A stretch of 64,000 bases of DNA from contig NC_088791.1 of the NCBI RefSeq assembly GCF_011386835.1, positions 11,594,998-11,658,997 on the forward strand, read 5' to 3'. Positions 11,734 through 24,139 of the stretch are shown one piece after another. How positions within the stretch are numbered: position 1 is the first letter of the stretch; each line of letters begins with the position of its first letter. This DNA comes from Chrysemys picta bellii. Lineage: Eukaryota > Chordata > Testudines > Emydidae. Under the pieces are notes generated by a model. It was not told where the DNA came from. It saw only the letters and a program-made list of their open reading frames with translations, and made no database searches. A program made the translations under genes and the position numbers.

Positions 11734-14700
11734 GATTGATGGATCTATGTATTCTGATCTCCAAGAAAAAAAGTGCAATTATCATAGGATGTGCCTCACC
11801 CTATGTGCTGAGATATGGAATATCAAAGAGGCACTGGCAGGCTTCCTGATTTAGGAATAAAGGAAGAGATCAGGTAGAAATATAGGGTGGGAATGTGGAT
11901 TTTTCTGTTTTTATGGTGGAGAAAGTTAGAGTGAAAGCTACAGGCATTCATTTGAATAATCCCTTATGTAAATTCCAGGTCCAACCTTGTGAGAATATCC
12001 TGAGTGTGCCAAAAGGAGAGCATATTGCACGGGGGGGAAACCTGTCTACAAATTGCTACGAACTGAAAGGTAAATAGTTTGTTATTCTTAAGAATCAGAA
12101 GAGCATAGCCTCTGTGTGGATTTTGTTTCCAAATAGAAAGTAGATAATCTGAATATGTCTGGTGTACCTTGTGTTTGACACTGTGCTGCATAGTGAGAGG
12201 GGAAGCATATGACTTTTAAAAATTGGGCTTGTGCCCTTTCTTTGCTTCTCTGAGTACTGAAGAACAATTGAAAGGGTTTGGGGTTTTTTTTTAAAGGCAT
12301 TTTTCTGATTTTTTTTCTTTGCCTCCCTTTTGAGTTATCACACCTCAGAGAAGGGACGGGAGTGTTGGAATCTTTTAATGAAGAGATCCTTTCTCCAAAG
12401 TGTTTGGCAGCCATTGGACTTAAATAGATGTTAATAAAAACAAATATATTGAAACATCTCAATAAAATCTCTCCTGCTCTCTTACTTGTTTAACATCACA
12501 ACAGACTGAAAGGTATCATTTTACTAGCTCTACAATCATAGAGTCTGCCGAAATAGTCATGACCTGAATTTCTAATAATAAAAAATTAAGAAAAAATATG
12601 AACTTTTTTTCTTAGGGGAAAAAAAACCTTGCAGGCCTTCCTTATCCACCATAAAAGCCTCACAAAAACAGTGCACAAGGGCATTTTTTTCCTTTGCGGG
12701 TCTACTTTAACTATCTCTGGCAGAAAAATTAGGATGGCTATTTATTTAGCAGTGTTAGTGAACCTAGCCCGATAGGTAATGGAGAGGTGCCAAACAATCA
12801 AGAGTCCCTGCTTTGAGTTTACAGAGTAAAGGAGGAACTAGTGGATGCAAAACAGTCCACTGCCCAGTGAGTGCGGTTCTTGAGTGTTTCATGACATGGC
12901 TATCTGTTTTAGCACTGGAGACCCACCAAACTTTACATATCAACAGCATTTTGTTTAAGGAAGTTTTTTAAAATAAAGAGGAATCAACTTTTGAAATGGC
13001 CATTGGTTTGTGCCCAGTCCCAAACAGGAGACCGCAGAATATTTATGGGAGGTGTCAGTGAGAATTTTATTGGTGCAGTAATTAAGAGATGGGTAAGGTA
13101 CAAATGAAGTAACAAATTGACTTTTTATCTCTGTATTGAGCACTGTTGTGAAGAATTGTTTTACTCTTGAGCCTTAGGAAGCATTGGAAAGGAACTGCCC
13201 TTGTTTTTTCAGGGAATCTTACAGGATCTCCGGTACCCCACATTTGCTACTCCCACTCTAACAACACTTGTCTTAGTGACCCTCTGTCCAGCCAAGCAGT
13301 GCTAATTACAGGGCCGTCCAGAAACCACCAGCACGGCTCCTTCAGCTTACCAGAGAGTGCATTTGAGAGCAAAGTGGTCTGATACTGTGACAATATGTGT
13401 GGTATGAGAACCTAGACAGATAGTGATACAAGGTAAGAGGACCAGGAAGCCCATGGCACCTTTACTGCTCCAGTACCCCTTCCTGGTTCTTGCAGTGACT
13501 TGTTGTATGGCCTTGTTATACTACTTCACCATTCTCTGTCTCATTTTTCCCCAGTTATAAAACAAAAAGAATAATACTTAGTTCACAAGAGTGTTGCAGA
13601 GCTTAATGCTTCTACGGAGTTATGGAAGTAGGAAATGTTATTTCTTGCAATAATACTTGTGGTTGTAATGTTTGAATTTGGATCTCAGTGCAAACCATCT
13701 TTTTTCCCCCTTCAGAATGTATATGGGTTTTCAGTAACACATAATCCATTTGTTAAGGACTCTGTTTTGAAGACAGCTAAATCAATGTTTTACTACCTAG
13801 AACCTGCTGTAATAAATATGCCTCTTTTTTTTTTTAGGGTCTCTACTTTCCTCATTAGGCTTCAGAAAACATGAACCAGAGTAAATCCAAGTCAGCTTGT
13901 CTCTCAAGAGGACTCTTGTTAGTGCCCAATGATACCCTCTGCTTACACAGCGATACTTCTACCAGGCTATATGGGGATGGGAGCCAATGTACAGGCCAGG
14001 GTCAGCTGCACCAGTGACCCATGCCTCAGACAAGTCCTCTGAGATCCATGGGTTGTGTGCCAAACCAGCTACTTCGTTCACAATTGGATGTGCAGACTCC
14101 ACATTATCCCCAGTTGAAAGAGCAATGGCAAACTCTCCGACTTTCCAGTCACCAGTGTGAATTATTCATGGGTTGGGGACCAGGGGGTCCAAAGAGGAGC
14201 AGTAAACATGGTCTAAAATCCTGTATCTCCACTTCACACCCAAAGAAACCCTCCCCGTTTTATATTCAAAACACAGAGGCAACAGCTAAAATCGTTACAT
14301 TCTGTATGTGACCACTGGGGGGAAAGAGGATTATGAAGCTGCATTTCAGCTCACACCACAAACGACAATAAAAGCTCAATCAGCTTTAGATGCTTTCTGA
14401 ATGCTGAGGTTGAGCCTTGATGTCAGTAACGGATTGTTCCAGAAACGCACAGAGAAAATTGTACACATTGGAGACTAATTTTCGTTTGTGCTGCATCCCC
14501 GCAGCTCCCTTTGATGTCAGTTTGAATAATATTTTGAATAATTAGCAGCTTTTACAATCAGCTTTTGGGTTACATATTCTGAGACTCTTTTGCAGTCCTG
14601 AAATCCATATGCACTGTGTTTACATAACAGGTACATTGGAAGTTTGATTAGGGGAAAACCTCGGCCCATAATGTAGGGCTGTTTTTTGGAAACAAGGTTT

Positions 14701-15799
14701 TGCTGGTTCCTAAACATTTCTCAGACTCCTTAACTGATAACTGTTTTGTACACTTACATGTAGGACATGAGAGGCAAGGAGATTGTACGAGTCTAGAAAT
14801 TTTTAACATGGTTTGTCATGTCATTCTAATCCCCCAAAATGACTTTTAGCTTTGTTACCAAAACACTTTTTTCTTTCTGACTATTCATATGGACCCAAAC
14901 CCTGATCTCCCACTGCAAGCTGTGGAGGTCTTGATTGCTTCTTGCTGTTTACCCTAATTAACTTATGTAACCACCTGTAAAATAGTAGAATTGTTCAAGT
15001 AGCAAAAACAAAGGAAAGTCTTAGGACCCAACCCCGGAAGTTTTGCTTTAAGTTAGGACTAAGTAAAACCTGAGTAGTGAAACCCTGATTTGGCCCATTG
15101 GCTTTCATGGCAATTGAAGATGCTTAGTTCATTGTGAAATGAAACTCTCATCCTTACTCTAGTTGCATTCCCAGTGACTTGCCTGAGGAGTGGCTGTACG
15201 ATTTGGCCCTGACTGAGTGAAATTGTTTCACTTGCCACTGTGAATTTTATTGCCATGATTTATTTCTTATTTTAAAGAAAAACTAAGCTTTGTCTCGGTT
15301 TTCTCAGACATACCTCACCAGCAACGTCATCTTGGTGAGAGGTAAGGTGGCTGGGTGGGTGCCTCACCCCATGAATCATAAAAGTCTTGCCCCCACATTA
15401 AGAATAGAATGTTCCCCTGTAAATGTTCACTTAGCCTAGCCAATTAAAAATACTGCCTCACACTTGTGTTCTGACTGGAGGAAAAATAACAACAGTTCAC
15501 ACCGTTGATGAGCTTTCTTATTAGTCAGAGGGTATTAAGCAAGTGGTGGTGAAAGTGATGGGAATGGATGGCTCAGGGAACTGATAAAGGGATATGGAAC
15601 CTTTTTACCTCTAGTGGTTTGAATCCAAACCAAATACGCAGTTACTGAGAATTGTTAGTGTCAGAAGGTTTTTGTGAAATCACTCCATGGTCTCAGTTTG
15701 TGTCATAGTGGACAGATTGGCATCACAGAACAAACACTCCACTTAACATTAATTGGTATCTCAGTGGAGGGCCATGTTCATAATGACCCCGGAGACTGA
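11734..15799. other. mostly unassigned sequence
   Basis: Only a MIR-like fragment near 13485-13625 is recognisable. Open frames up to 124 codons (12088-12462, reverse) show no domain I know and contain lysine runs from poly-T DNA. Confidence 0.4.
13485..13625 (+). repeat. MIR-like SINE fragment
   Basis: 'tgacttgttgtatggcct', then 'ttctctgtctcatttttccc' and 'gttataaaacaaaaagaat', then 'cacaagagtgttgcagagct' follow the MIR core and 3' order. Confidence 0.55.
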
Positions 15800-16094
15800 G
15801 GGTTTGTCTACACTTACCGGAGGATCAAGGAGTGGCGATCTATGCATCGGCAGTGGATTTAGCATGTCTACTGAAGACCTACTACATCGACTACAGATCA
15901 CTCTCCTGACAGCTCCTGTACTCCACCGGATCGAGAAGAGTAGGGGGAGTCAACAGGAGGGCGTCTCTCGTCAACATCGCATAGTGTGGACCCCGCAGTA
16001 AGTAGATCTAAATTATGTCGATTTTAGTTATGCTATTCACGTAACTCAAATTGCGTAGCTTAGATTGAATTTCCACTGTAGTGTAGACAATGCC
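15800..16094. mobile_element. short Harbinger-type element
   Basis: A 295-bp insert beginning gggtttgtctacact and ending gtagtgtagacaatgcc, inverted ends of the reptile Harbinger type. Flanking triplets are tga (left) and taa (right), an imperfect 3-bp duplication. It encodes nothing. Its length is within a base of the elements at 18239 and 24679. Confidence 0.8.
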
Positions 16095-17747
16095 TAAGAG
16101 CATAGGGATTCTGCCTGCAGGTCAAGGATGAGCTATACTGGTGGGGCATTGTGTGGAAAACTGACACTACCACTTCCTATGTTGTATCTGTTCTGTGAAT
16201 AGAGGACTTCTCCAGGGTTGTCAATCTGACATCTTTCACCAGTTCCACATTTCAAACAAAATTGAAGTAAAAAAAAAAGTTAAAATAATTTGAACAATTT
16301 GTCTGACATAAAGTACTTACAGGCTATTGTCTGAAAATTATAGGCTGACTTGTTCTTTCACAATCTCATGGGTGGATCCACTAAAGCTGTCATACGTAAA
16401 GCTCCAGCAAAGTACATTTACACATCTCCTATTAGGGAAGTGTATGAAAAGGAAGTAATAAAACTCATTTTTTAGGAATTTCCAATACGGAAATGTTACT
16501 CCTTTTGGAAAAGCTTTCCAAGTCACTACCAGAGAAAGTTCTCTATGATTAATCTTGGAGTCACATTTTATAATGCCCACAATTGTTGTTTGCATTAGCA
16601 AAAATAAACTGATGGGTCACATTTTATTTTGAACTTTTTACCACAGGCATTCTTTTACAAGGGGTAGAAGGGATGCCTCACTATAGAGATCTTGAATGCT
16701 TCTGACTGGCTATTCACTTATCTAATCACATGTGAATTAGTGGAATTGTTCAGCAACAAAAACAAAACAGTTTTAGGCCCTAATCCTGGATTGATTTAAG
16801 CATGTGCATAATTTTACTCATGTGAATAATCCCACAAGTCAAATAATGTTATGTACGTGCTGATGTCTTTTAAGAACAGGGCCTACATCAGCAAATCTCC
16901 TTCTTAGCATTTACTCTTGGAGATTAAAGAATAGTGTTTACACCAAGAAAAAATATAACCAGGAAGACTCCCCATCTTGAGGTTTTACCTAGTTCTGTGA
17001 ATCCTGGGTGTGAACTTTCCCTCTTCTGACTCCCAAACAGCTGCTTTAAAGTCTTTCCACTAGACCTTTTCGTTTCCTATATGCCCTTAAATGTCTTTTA
17101 ACCTCTGACAAGTATTCTCTTGCCATTTTTCCTGGATTTAATGCTGTGAAAGGAGGCAAGTCGTTTCTTGATAGATTGGGGGTTAGCACCTCTCAGCTTA
17201 CCTGGACGCTTAGTTATTAGAGCATATCATGGGCCAGCATCTCTTTTATCTGATTATCTCATGATAATTGTTCTGTACTTTTATTACATATTTGAATTTA
17301 CAGCCTTTATTTGAGAATGTTTTTCATTATCAATGCTCTGGAAATATTCAGTCACTATTACAACACTTAAAAGATTTTTTTTTCTTCAAATAAGTTAATT
17401 TACACATGCAAACATTGTTAACAGAATGACACCCAAATCCTGCTGTCTGAATAACACTTTCTCTGTGGGTTACACTTACTGATAAGCTCAACTACCTGCC
17501 TCCTCTTTTAAGCCCCATCAACATTTTACTATGTATGACACCATATTGACTTGGATTTGCCTGCATGGACAAGATGTCATAATCAGTGTCATAATCATGT
17601 TATGTCATAAGCCTGTTACCCTTTCCTTATAACACAGTGTGGTTCTGTTGACATATGATCTAAGCTCTTCTCCCAGGTCTTTTGGAATTCCTCTTGGATG
17701 GTGAGGTGGATGGCGAGGTGTTCCATCTTTAAGGATTACCCCTCTTA
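16095..17747. other. mostly unassigned sequence
   Basis: A faint ancient repeat near 16775-16890 ('taagcatgtgcataatttta') resembles the one at 9045-9340. Nothing else recognised. Confidence 0.4.
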
Positions 17748-18050
17748 GATCTGGTCTACACTGGGGGGGGGATCGATCTAAGATACACAACTTCAGCTAT
17801 GAGAATAGCCTTGCTGAAGTCGACGTATCTTAGATTGATTTAGAATCACTTACTTTGCGTCCTCGCAGCGTGGGATTGACAGCCGCTGCTCCCCCGTCAA
17901 CTTTGCTTCCGCCTCTCGCCGAGCTGGAGTTCAGCAGTCGACGGGAGAGCGATCTGGGATCGATTTATCGCATCTACACTACACACGATAAATCGATCCC
18001 CGATAGATCGATCGCTACCCGCCGATTTGGCGGGTAGTGTAGACGTACCC
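17748..18050. mobile_element. short Harbinger element, hairpin family
   Basis: A 303-bp element flanked by TTA at 17745-17747 and 18051-18053. The left end gatctggtctacact pairs with the right end agtgtagacgtaccc. Near the right end, gggatcgatttatcg and cgataaatcgatccc form a hairpin, followed by a cgctacccgccgatttggcg hairpin. It belongs with the copies at 18239, 24679 and 56990. Confidence 0.88.
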
Positions 18051-18238
18051 TTAGGAGCTGTCAATATTAGGTGCAGAATCATGCTAGTTACAGCACAGAC
18101 GTAACTAACTAGATATTTAGCATGGTTCCCTGACCAGTGTGAAGAGGGACTTTTGTCTGAAGGCCTTGGATTGTCTCTGTGTGCCCCTGGGTTGGTCCAC
18201 TGTAGATCCTGTCCATACTTATGTCCCTTCCACACTAT

Positions 18239-18534
18239 GGGCTGGTCCCCACTTAGTCCGGACTTCGGACTAAGGTACGCAAATTCAGCTACGTTAATAA
18301 CGTAGCTGAATTCGAAGTACCTTAGTCCGGACTTACCGGGGTCCAGACGCGGCCGGAAGTCTCCCCCCGTCGACGCTGCGTACTCCTCTCGGAGAGCTGG
18401 AGTACCGGCGCCGATTGTGGGCACTTCCGGGATCGATCCGGGATCGATTTATCGCGTCTTAACCAGACGCGATAAATCGATCACAGAACATCGATTGCGT
18501 GCCTCCGGACCAGCCGGTAAGTGAAGACTAGGCC
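18239..18534. mobile_element. short Harbinger element with two long hairpins
   Basis: A 296-bp element with inverted ends (gggctggtccccactta; complement of the right end ggcctagtcttcactta) and a 3-bp duplication, TAT, at 18236-18238 and 18535-18537. Hairpin one spans 18266-18329, centred on a 31-bp palindrome whose arms read aattcagctacgtta. Hairpin two spans 18442-18482, with 18-bp arms gatcgatttatcgcgtct. The copy at 24679 keeps both. No coding capacity; a 175-codon reverse frame across it is incidental. Confidence 0.88.
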
Positions 18535-20594
18535 TATGAAAGTGCTGTGTTGTGAGACCTGGTTACAGCATGGTACTGCCAAAAGCAGTTAAAACTCAGT
18601 TCAGTGTTACAGCATAGAAGGGACCAAATTATGTTTTAGCTCTGTTAATGAATTGTGCCATAGCAAAGCCCAAGGCTCTGTAACATGTTTTGAGAACACC
18701 TGTCTACAGGGTTTAAACTGTGTTAACTGTTAGCGTTTTGTATCCAGGCCCTGTACAGATGGTAGATTTGGGAGCAGAACCCTGGGAGCAATCTATAACC
18801 ATGTTTAAATCCAGTTGTTCTTAGCAAGTTTATGTTATGGGTTCTCTGATTTTTACGAACAGGCACTTTTTTGTCTGAAAACCTTGTACGAAAATTGTGT
18901 CAATGCTACAACCTTTCACAGAGTTGATAACCAGGTAGTGGCATGGTTTCCTCTAAAACATGGTGTGTGGCAGCTGTGCGTAAGCTATGGTTTATAATTC
19001 TTTTAGTAACCATGGTGACAGACTATGGTGCACTCTTGCAAGAGGCCTAGACTGGTACATTGTTGTCTTGCTTGTTAACACCGTTGTTTTGCTGTGCAGA
19101 TGGGACTCTTTTAACTGTGCCTGCCTGCATAACCTGTTTGGCCAATCCTCGTTCCTCTGAGCTACCTGTACATGGTAACAAACCGGCCCAATATTGCCCC
19201 ACAGGGTGCTGTTGCCATGCTGTGTGCATATCCTCTGGGTAACTTATTCCTCTGCTGATGCATTATGAAACAGCTGCCCAGCTGTTCCCAGAATGCATCA
19301 GTACAGACATCGTTAGGAAGTGTGGTCTGTGTGGATCCACATATGTGATCAGTGCATAGTTGTATTGTGCATAAAGCTGCTGTATGGACATAATTCAAAC
19401 AAGTTTGTTCTAACTGGGTTAGATGGACAAAATTTGGATCAACTCTAAGGGAGTAAGTAATCTGTAACACAGTTGTCTACCACTGTTCTAAGAAGAAATC
19501 CCTGCCCACACTTCTCAGGACATCTGCTTGAGCCCAGCTGCCAACAGCCGTGTTCTGTCAGGCTTGTTCCTACACTTTTTTCCTTAAAAATTCCTACTAC
19601 TGCTAACACTGGTTCAGCTCTAGCAAGGGTAAGAGCACTAGTGTAATCCTGTCTCTTGATTCTGTCATATTACTCTGTGTAAAGCAAATTAATATGCTGC
19701 CCCCAGTTCACGCTAGTGCTCTCGCTGTTACAATCTCCTGTGGAGCCATTGGGAATTGAGTGAACTCAGCCTCTGACAGGAGATATTCCACACCTTTAGG
19801 TTCACACGTTTGCCACCACCATGGTGAAGATCTGCAATAATGCCAGTGTCATTAACACATTTTGTGATAATGAAGCTGTGGGCACGTGGATTGCGGAAAG
19901 CATGAGGAGAAGAGGAAAATAATGGGGCAAGGCTATAGATCAGTCTTTCGGTATTAATCCAGCACATAATGAAATCCTGATAGACATTCACAGGTCTTGA
20001 GTAATGGAATCCTGCAGCATGGGCATTCATTTTGCTATCAGTGATTCTTGTCTGCATTGTTAACAGTGTAAATGGGACATAAAAATTCTGCATTGAATGG
20101 ATCAATCCAGAGTGAGGAAGGAATATTAAAAATGGCCATCTCTTTAATGTAAAGGAAATAAATGCAAAACAAATTGTACGTGCCTGTTTTCTAGGTCATA
20201 TCAAGTTCACTGTAGTAACAGGAAGTCTCATCTAAGATGAAAACTCTCTGAAGCTCCCTCAGGAAGCTGGTTTCATATGGTGGTTTAGATTTAACTACTC
20301 CGTGTCTAGCACCATTTGAAATCAGTGTTCTTGGAGGAAGAATGGCTGCCCTTCCATCAGCGAAGGAAGTGAATTCTGGGAGACCTTGATGGTATATGAA
20401 AAAGAAGATCAAGGCCTATGACACATGCTTTGAATAAAGGATATAGCTACTAGATCTGAGTGTACTGTCTGTCTCCCACCCGCCTGTGACTGCAGCGTCT
20501 ATGGTTAAGCTGAACCAAGTGAGCACAACCCCAGTTTGTAATTCCACAGACAAAAATTGCACTATCACAATATTGAGCAACAGCATATTTGTAA
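18535..20594. other. unassigned sequence, possibly an old transposon
   Basis: Phrases such as 'catggttacagc', 'accatggtgacagac' and repeated tgtgt/ggtta motifs suggest a decayed DNA element around 18540-19500, but I could not find its ends. No gene recognised. Confidence 0.3.
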
Positions 20595-20990
20595 TGTTTG
20601 TAGACTGTGAACTCTTGGAGGCAGGAATGTTCTTTACAAGAGGTGAAAATGGGACATGTGGAATTACAACACAGCATACTGGAAATAACTTGTCATTGTT
20701 GTTTCTGCTATGATAGGATACATCCAGTGTTATCATAGATTGTAAACTCTTCAGGACAGGAACCTCATCTGTTCCATGTTCTTTATAGCAATGAGCACTT
20801 GCCAGAACTCCATGGATACTATTAAATTTATTAGCTCTTACTTTGCCCTTGTAAAATAATCTGTATCTTATTTATTGAAGAGATTGAAATGACTTTGTGT
20901 ATGTAATATGGGAGTCAGTAGATCTAGATGCTGTTCCCAACTCTACTACTGATTCACTGTGTGACTGTGATGCAAATATTCAAGAGTTGT
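20595..20990 (+). repeat. L2/MIR-type tails
   Basis: Two L2-like tail phrases ('gactgtgaactcttggaggc' near 20600, 'gattgtaaactcttcaggac' near 20738) are followed by a MIR core fragment, 'cactgtgtgactgtgatgc', near 20957. All are forward strand and diverged. Confidence 0.5.
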
Positions 20991-21744
20991 CTCATCTTGG
21001 GAGGAAGGTCTTAAATTTTGTGCCTTTAGCCACCTGTGAACTGATTTTCATGGGTTCTGAGCACCTATAGTTCCCATCATAGTCAATGGAGGCTGCCGGA
21101 ATTAGTATCTATGAAAATTAGGTCACTCATTTAGTTGGCTAAATATGGATTACGGTGCTTAATTTCGGCACCCGGGGTTGAAGGATTTTGGCTGAGATGG
21201 CTAAAGTTAGTTATACAAAATTTGAGGCACACACAGTGAGTACTTCTGAAAATTTGCACCCAGACATCTTTGTGACTCCATTTAGACATCAATAATAATG
21301 TGTATAATATTTGTCTAATGACAGTAGTGGTGTGATGATTACTTAATGGCTGTAAATATAATATACTTGACTTGTTCTTCTTTGCAACATTTCTCAGTGA
21401 CCCCTTTAGAGGATGACTGATTTCTTTTGGTGTTCAGAGTCAATACTATTTTCTAGCACCATTTGAAATCGGTTATAGTGACTGGGGAATTGCATCATGG
21501 GAATTTCTGCTGCAGAGAGGCTCCAAGGAGATTCTTAAATGCTGTTACTCAGAAATGTGCTGGAAACCTAATGCCGGTGCACAAGGTCTTGCACACACAG
21601 ATGTTACACATGCTTGAGTTGCAGTAGTGTAAGACTGCTTTTGATCTTCTTGCGGTGACCCAGCTATGCAGAGAGACAGCACCATCTGGGGGATATCGCT
21701 CGCAACTCTGGGTTGAAAGATACTGGTTGTATTCCCAACTGTGC
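20991..21744. other. unassigned sequence
   Basis: Nothing recognised beyond vague old-repeat phrases near 21060. Confidence 0.35.
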
Positions 21745-22425
21745 CATACAAATGTAGGAACATGGCCATGCTGGGCCAGGCCAATGGCCCCTTTAGCACA
21801 GAATCCTGTCTTCCAACAGTAGCTGATTAAAGTGATAGGTTACATATCCCAGTTAGTAGCTCTACAATTTCATATTTGAGTTCCGTCAGAACTCTTGCGT
21901 GGACACCATCTCGTCCTGGTGACTTATTACTGTTTATTTTGTCATTTTGTTCCAAATACAACGTCTATTAACAGCTCTGTCCAGGACAAAGCAACAGAGG
22001 GTCCTGTGGCACCTTTAAGACTAACAGAAGTATTGGGAGCATAAGCCTTCAGATGACTTGCATCTGAAGAAGTGAGGTTCTTACCCACGAAGGCTTATGC
22101 TCCCAATACTTCTGTTAGTCTTAAAGGTGCCACAGGACCCTCTGTCGCTTTTTACAGATTCAGACTAACACGGCTACCCCTCCGATACTGTCCAGGACAG
22201 TTCCTCAGATGTGTCACCTAAAAAGAATGGCTCAGGCGTGGGCATCTCCCTCATTTAGCTTCTCTGCAATGGCTTTGTCCTCCTTGGTTGCTCCTTTAGG
22301 AGCTCGATTATCCCCTCTGATTGTTTAGCAGGCTTCCTGCTTCTGACCATGGTTTTGCTACTAGTTTTCGTGTCTTTTGCTAGTTGCTCTTCAAATTCTT
22401 TTGGGGCCTTTTTTTGGAGAGAGTT
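21745..22425 (-). mobile_element. CR1 LINE fragments, reverse strand
   Basis: A short CR1 3' end (21745-21830, 'atcctgtcttccaacagta') is joined to a piece from the endonuclease-RT linker (about 21870-22425; 'ggtgacttattactgtttat', 'tcacctaaaaagaatggctc', 'ggctttgtcctccttggttg'). The jump between them implies an internal deletion or two copies. The linker piece is split at 21989-22187 by a Penelope-type tail. Confidence 0.72.
21989..22187 (+). mobile_element. palindromic Penelope-type tail with 12-bp TSD
   Basis: A 199-bp insert flanked by a perfect 12-bp duplication, ctgtccaggaca, at 21977-21988 and 22188-22199. It contains a 60-bp inverted repeat with one mismatch (21991-22050 against 22089-22148; 38-bp loop), followed by the common tail 'gactaacacggctacccctc'. 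Inverted terminal blocks and 10-15 bp duplications fit Penelope-like retroelements. It interrupts the reverse CR1. Confidence 0.85.
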
Positions 22426-24139
22426 TATCTAAATCGCTCTTCAGTCTATCCAGGTTCTAATACTGTACTCATCAGTGTGGAATTTGAGCATTTAACTAAA
22501 ATAAATAGAACCGAGGGAAAAGCATGCCACGTGTCTCTGAAATATGAACTAACCTTTATTTTCCTCCATATATTTATTTTTATAATTTGGTGATTAATGT
22601 TTATAAAGGATAATATGTTGTACTGAAATGCTTTCTGGCTGTAACCTATGTCTATCACTGTGAGGCTTGTCTGGTGCTGAAATACCTCTATAGATACCAA
22701 ACTACAACAATAAACAAAGTTATATGGGGACGAATGTGCCTGTTATGTTTCCAATACAGAGAGTAAAACCATGTGCTTTCAGTCTGTAAAGCGCTCACCT
22801 TGAATTAATTGATCTCTAGGTATTTATACTGGGTCATCACTATGGGATCTGAATGTCTGACAACTCTGTCCCGTGCAGACAAGCAGGCAGACATCTTACA
22901 TTTAAAGGAACATGGTCAGCTTGAAAAACCACACTTCAGTCTGAAATATTTTGATCGATTGTTACAAAGAACACCTAAAATGATTGCATAGAAAGAGACG
23001 AGACGAAATTATTTTTCTCTATCTCTGTATTTATTTTAGTAGCTTTACTCACATGAGTAAAGTTACATATGTCTCAAAGGACTTACAAGAGTGAGCCCCT
23101 GGTTTCTCCTGTTGTTTGTACGGGTCTTTCACACACCACAGGAAAGAGAAAAGCAAAAAATTGGAAAACATGTTTGTAAAATAAAATCAGAGAGGCTAAG
23201 GGGATTGTGTAGGACCTGACATTTTTTTTTAACTGACTAGCTCTCAAGTTGTTGGTGTCCTTTTAAATGTGAAGTAAATATAAAACAGCCATATGTTTAG
23301 ATAATGGGTATGAGGAACAGGGCTTCTGGATGTTAGGACATTCACTAAATGCACTCTGTGTTCTGTACTAGGTAACTTAATCCATCTGTCTGCAGGATCT
23401 GCTCTAGTCTATCATCTGATATCCTGCAGCAACTGTTAAGTTTGATGTTCCAGAAGGAAAAAAGAAAAGCATTCAGTTGTCAGTGTTTCTCAGATTGCAA
23501 GTTTTCTGAGGGTTCTCTGATAACCGAAGAACCTTTTTTATTGTGTCAAGCGTATCAGTAGAGCTGAACAACAAGATGAAGAGCACCTGACAAGGAGCTG
23601 AAAAATAGGAAGCTTTTGTTAGGAAAACATAACAGAAAAATATTTTAGTAATTATTTTTAAAAACATGCTAAAATTCTTTTAATTTTAATGTGGCTTTCA
23701 TTCAGATCACTTCAATTATGACTAATGAATCATTCATACATCTTTAAATGTCAGTCATACATTTGTTTGAAAGATTTGTGGCCTTGTTTAATTATCTCAA
23801 AAAACTCAATCTACTGCACTGAGGAACTGTGTCCAGGGAGTTCATTTCTTGGGTGGGAACTGAACTTGGGAAGAAAATCTCTGGATCGTTTTAGAGAAGA
23901 AAGTTGGGTTGAGGGCATAGACATTACTTATCTTGATGGCAAATGGATAAGGCGCAGAATAGTTCTTACTAATCATTCCTTATTTTATTTTCATGATGGC
24001 GTTTAAGGCTATCACGGAGACTACTTGCGATGAATGGATCATGAATCAGATAAAACAGATCTCAGACCACTTTCTAATTTCTTGAGCAATAAATTGAGAC
24101 TCCATAGCCAAAAAGGTAACCCATATGCTAAATTAAGCG
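22426..24139. other. unassigned sequence
   Basis: A+T-rich. The 93-codon forward frame at 23725-24006 and others have no recognised domain. Confidence 0.4.

Noticed and set aside
17897..18424. 175-codon reverse open frame
   Set aside because: Spans two separate Harbinger elements and the sequence between them; no motifs.
23725..24006. 93-codon forward frame considered as a small gene
   Set aside because: No domain, no nearby signals, ordinary A+T-rich surroundings.
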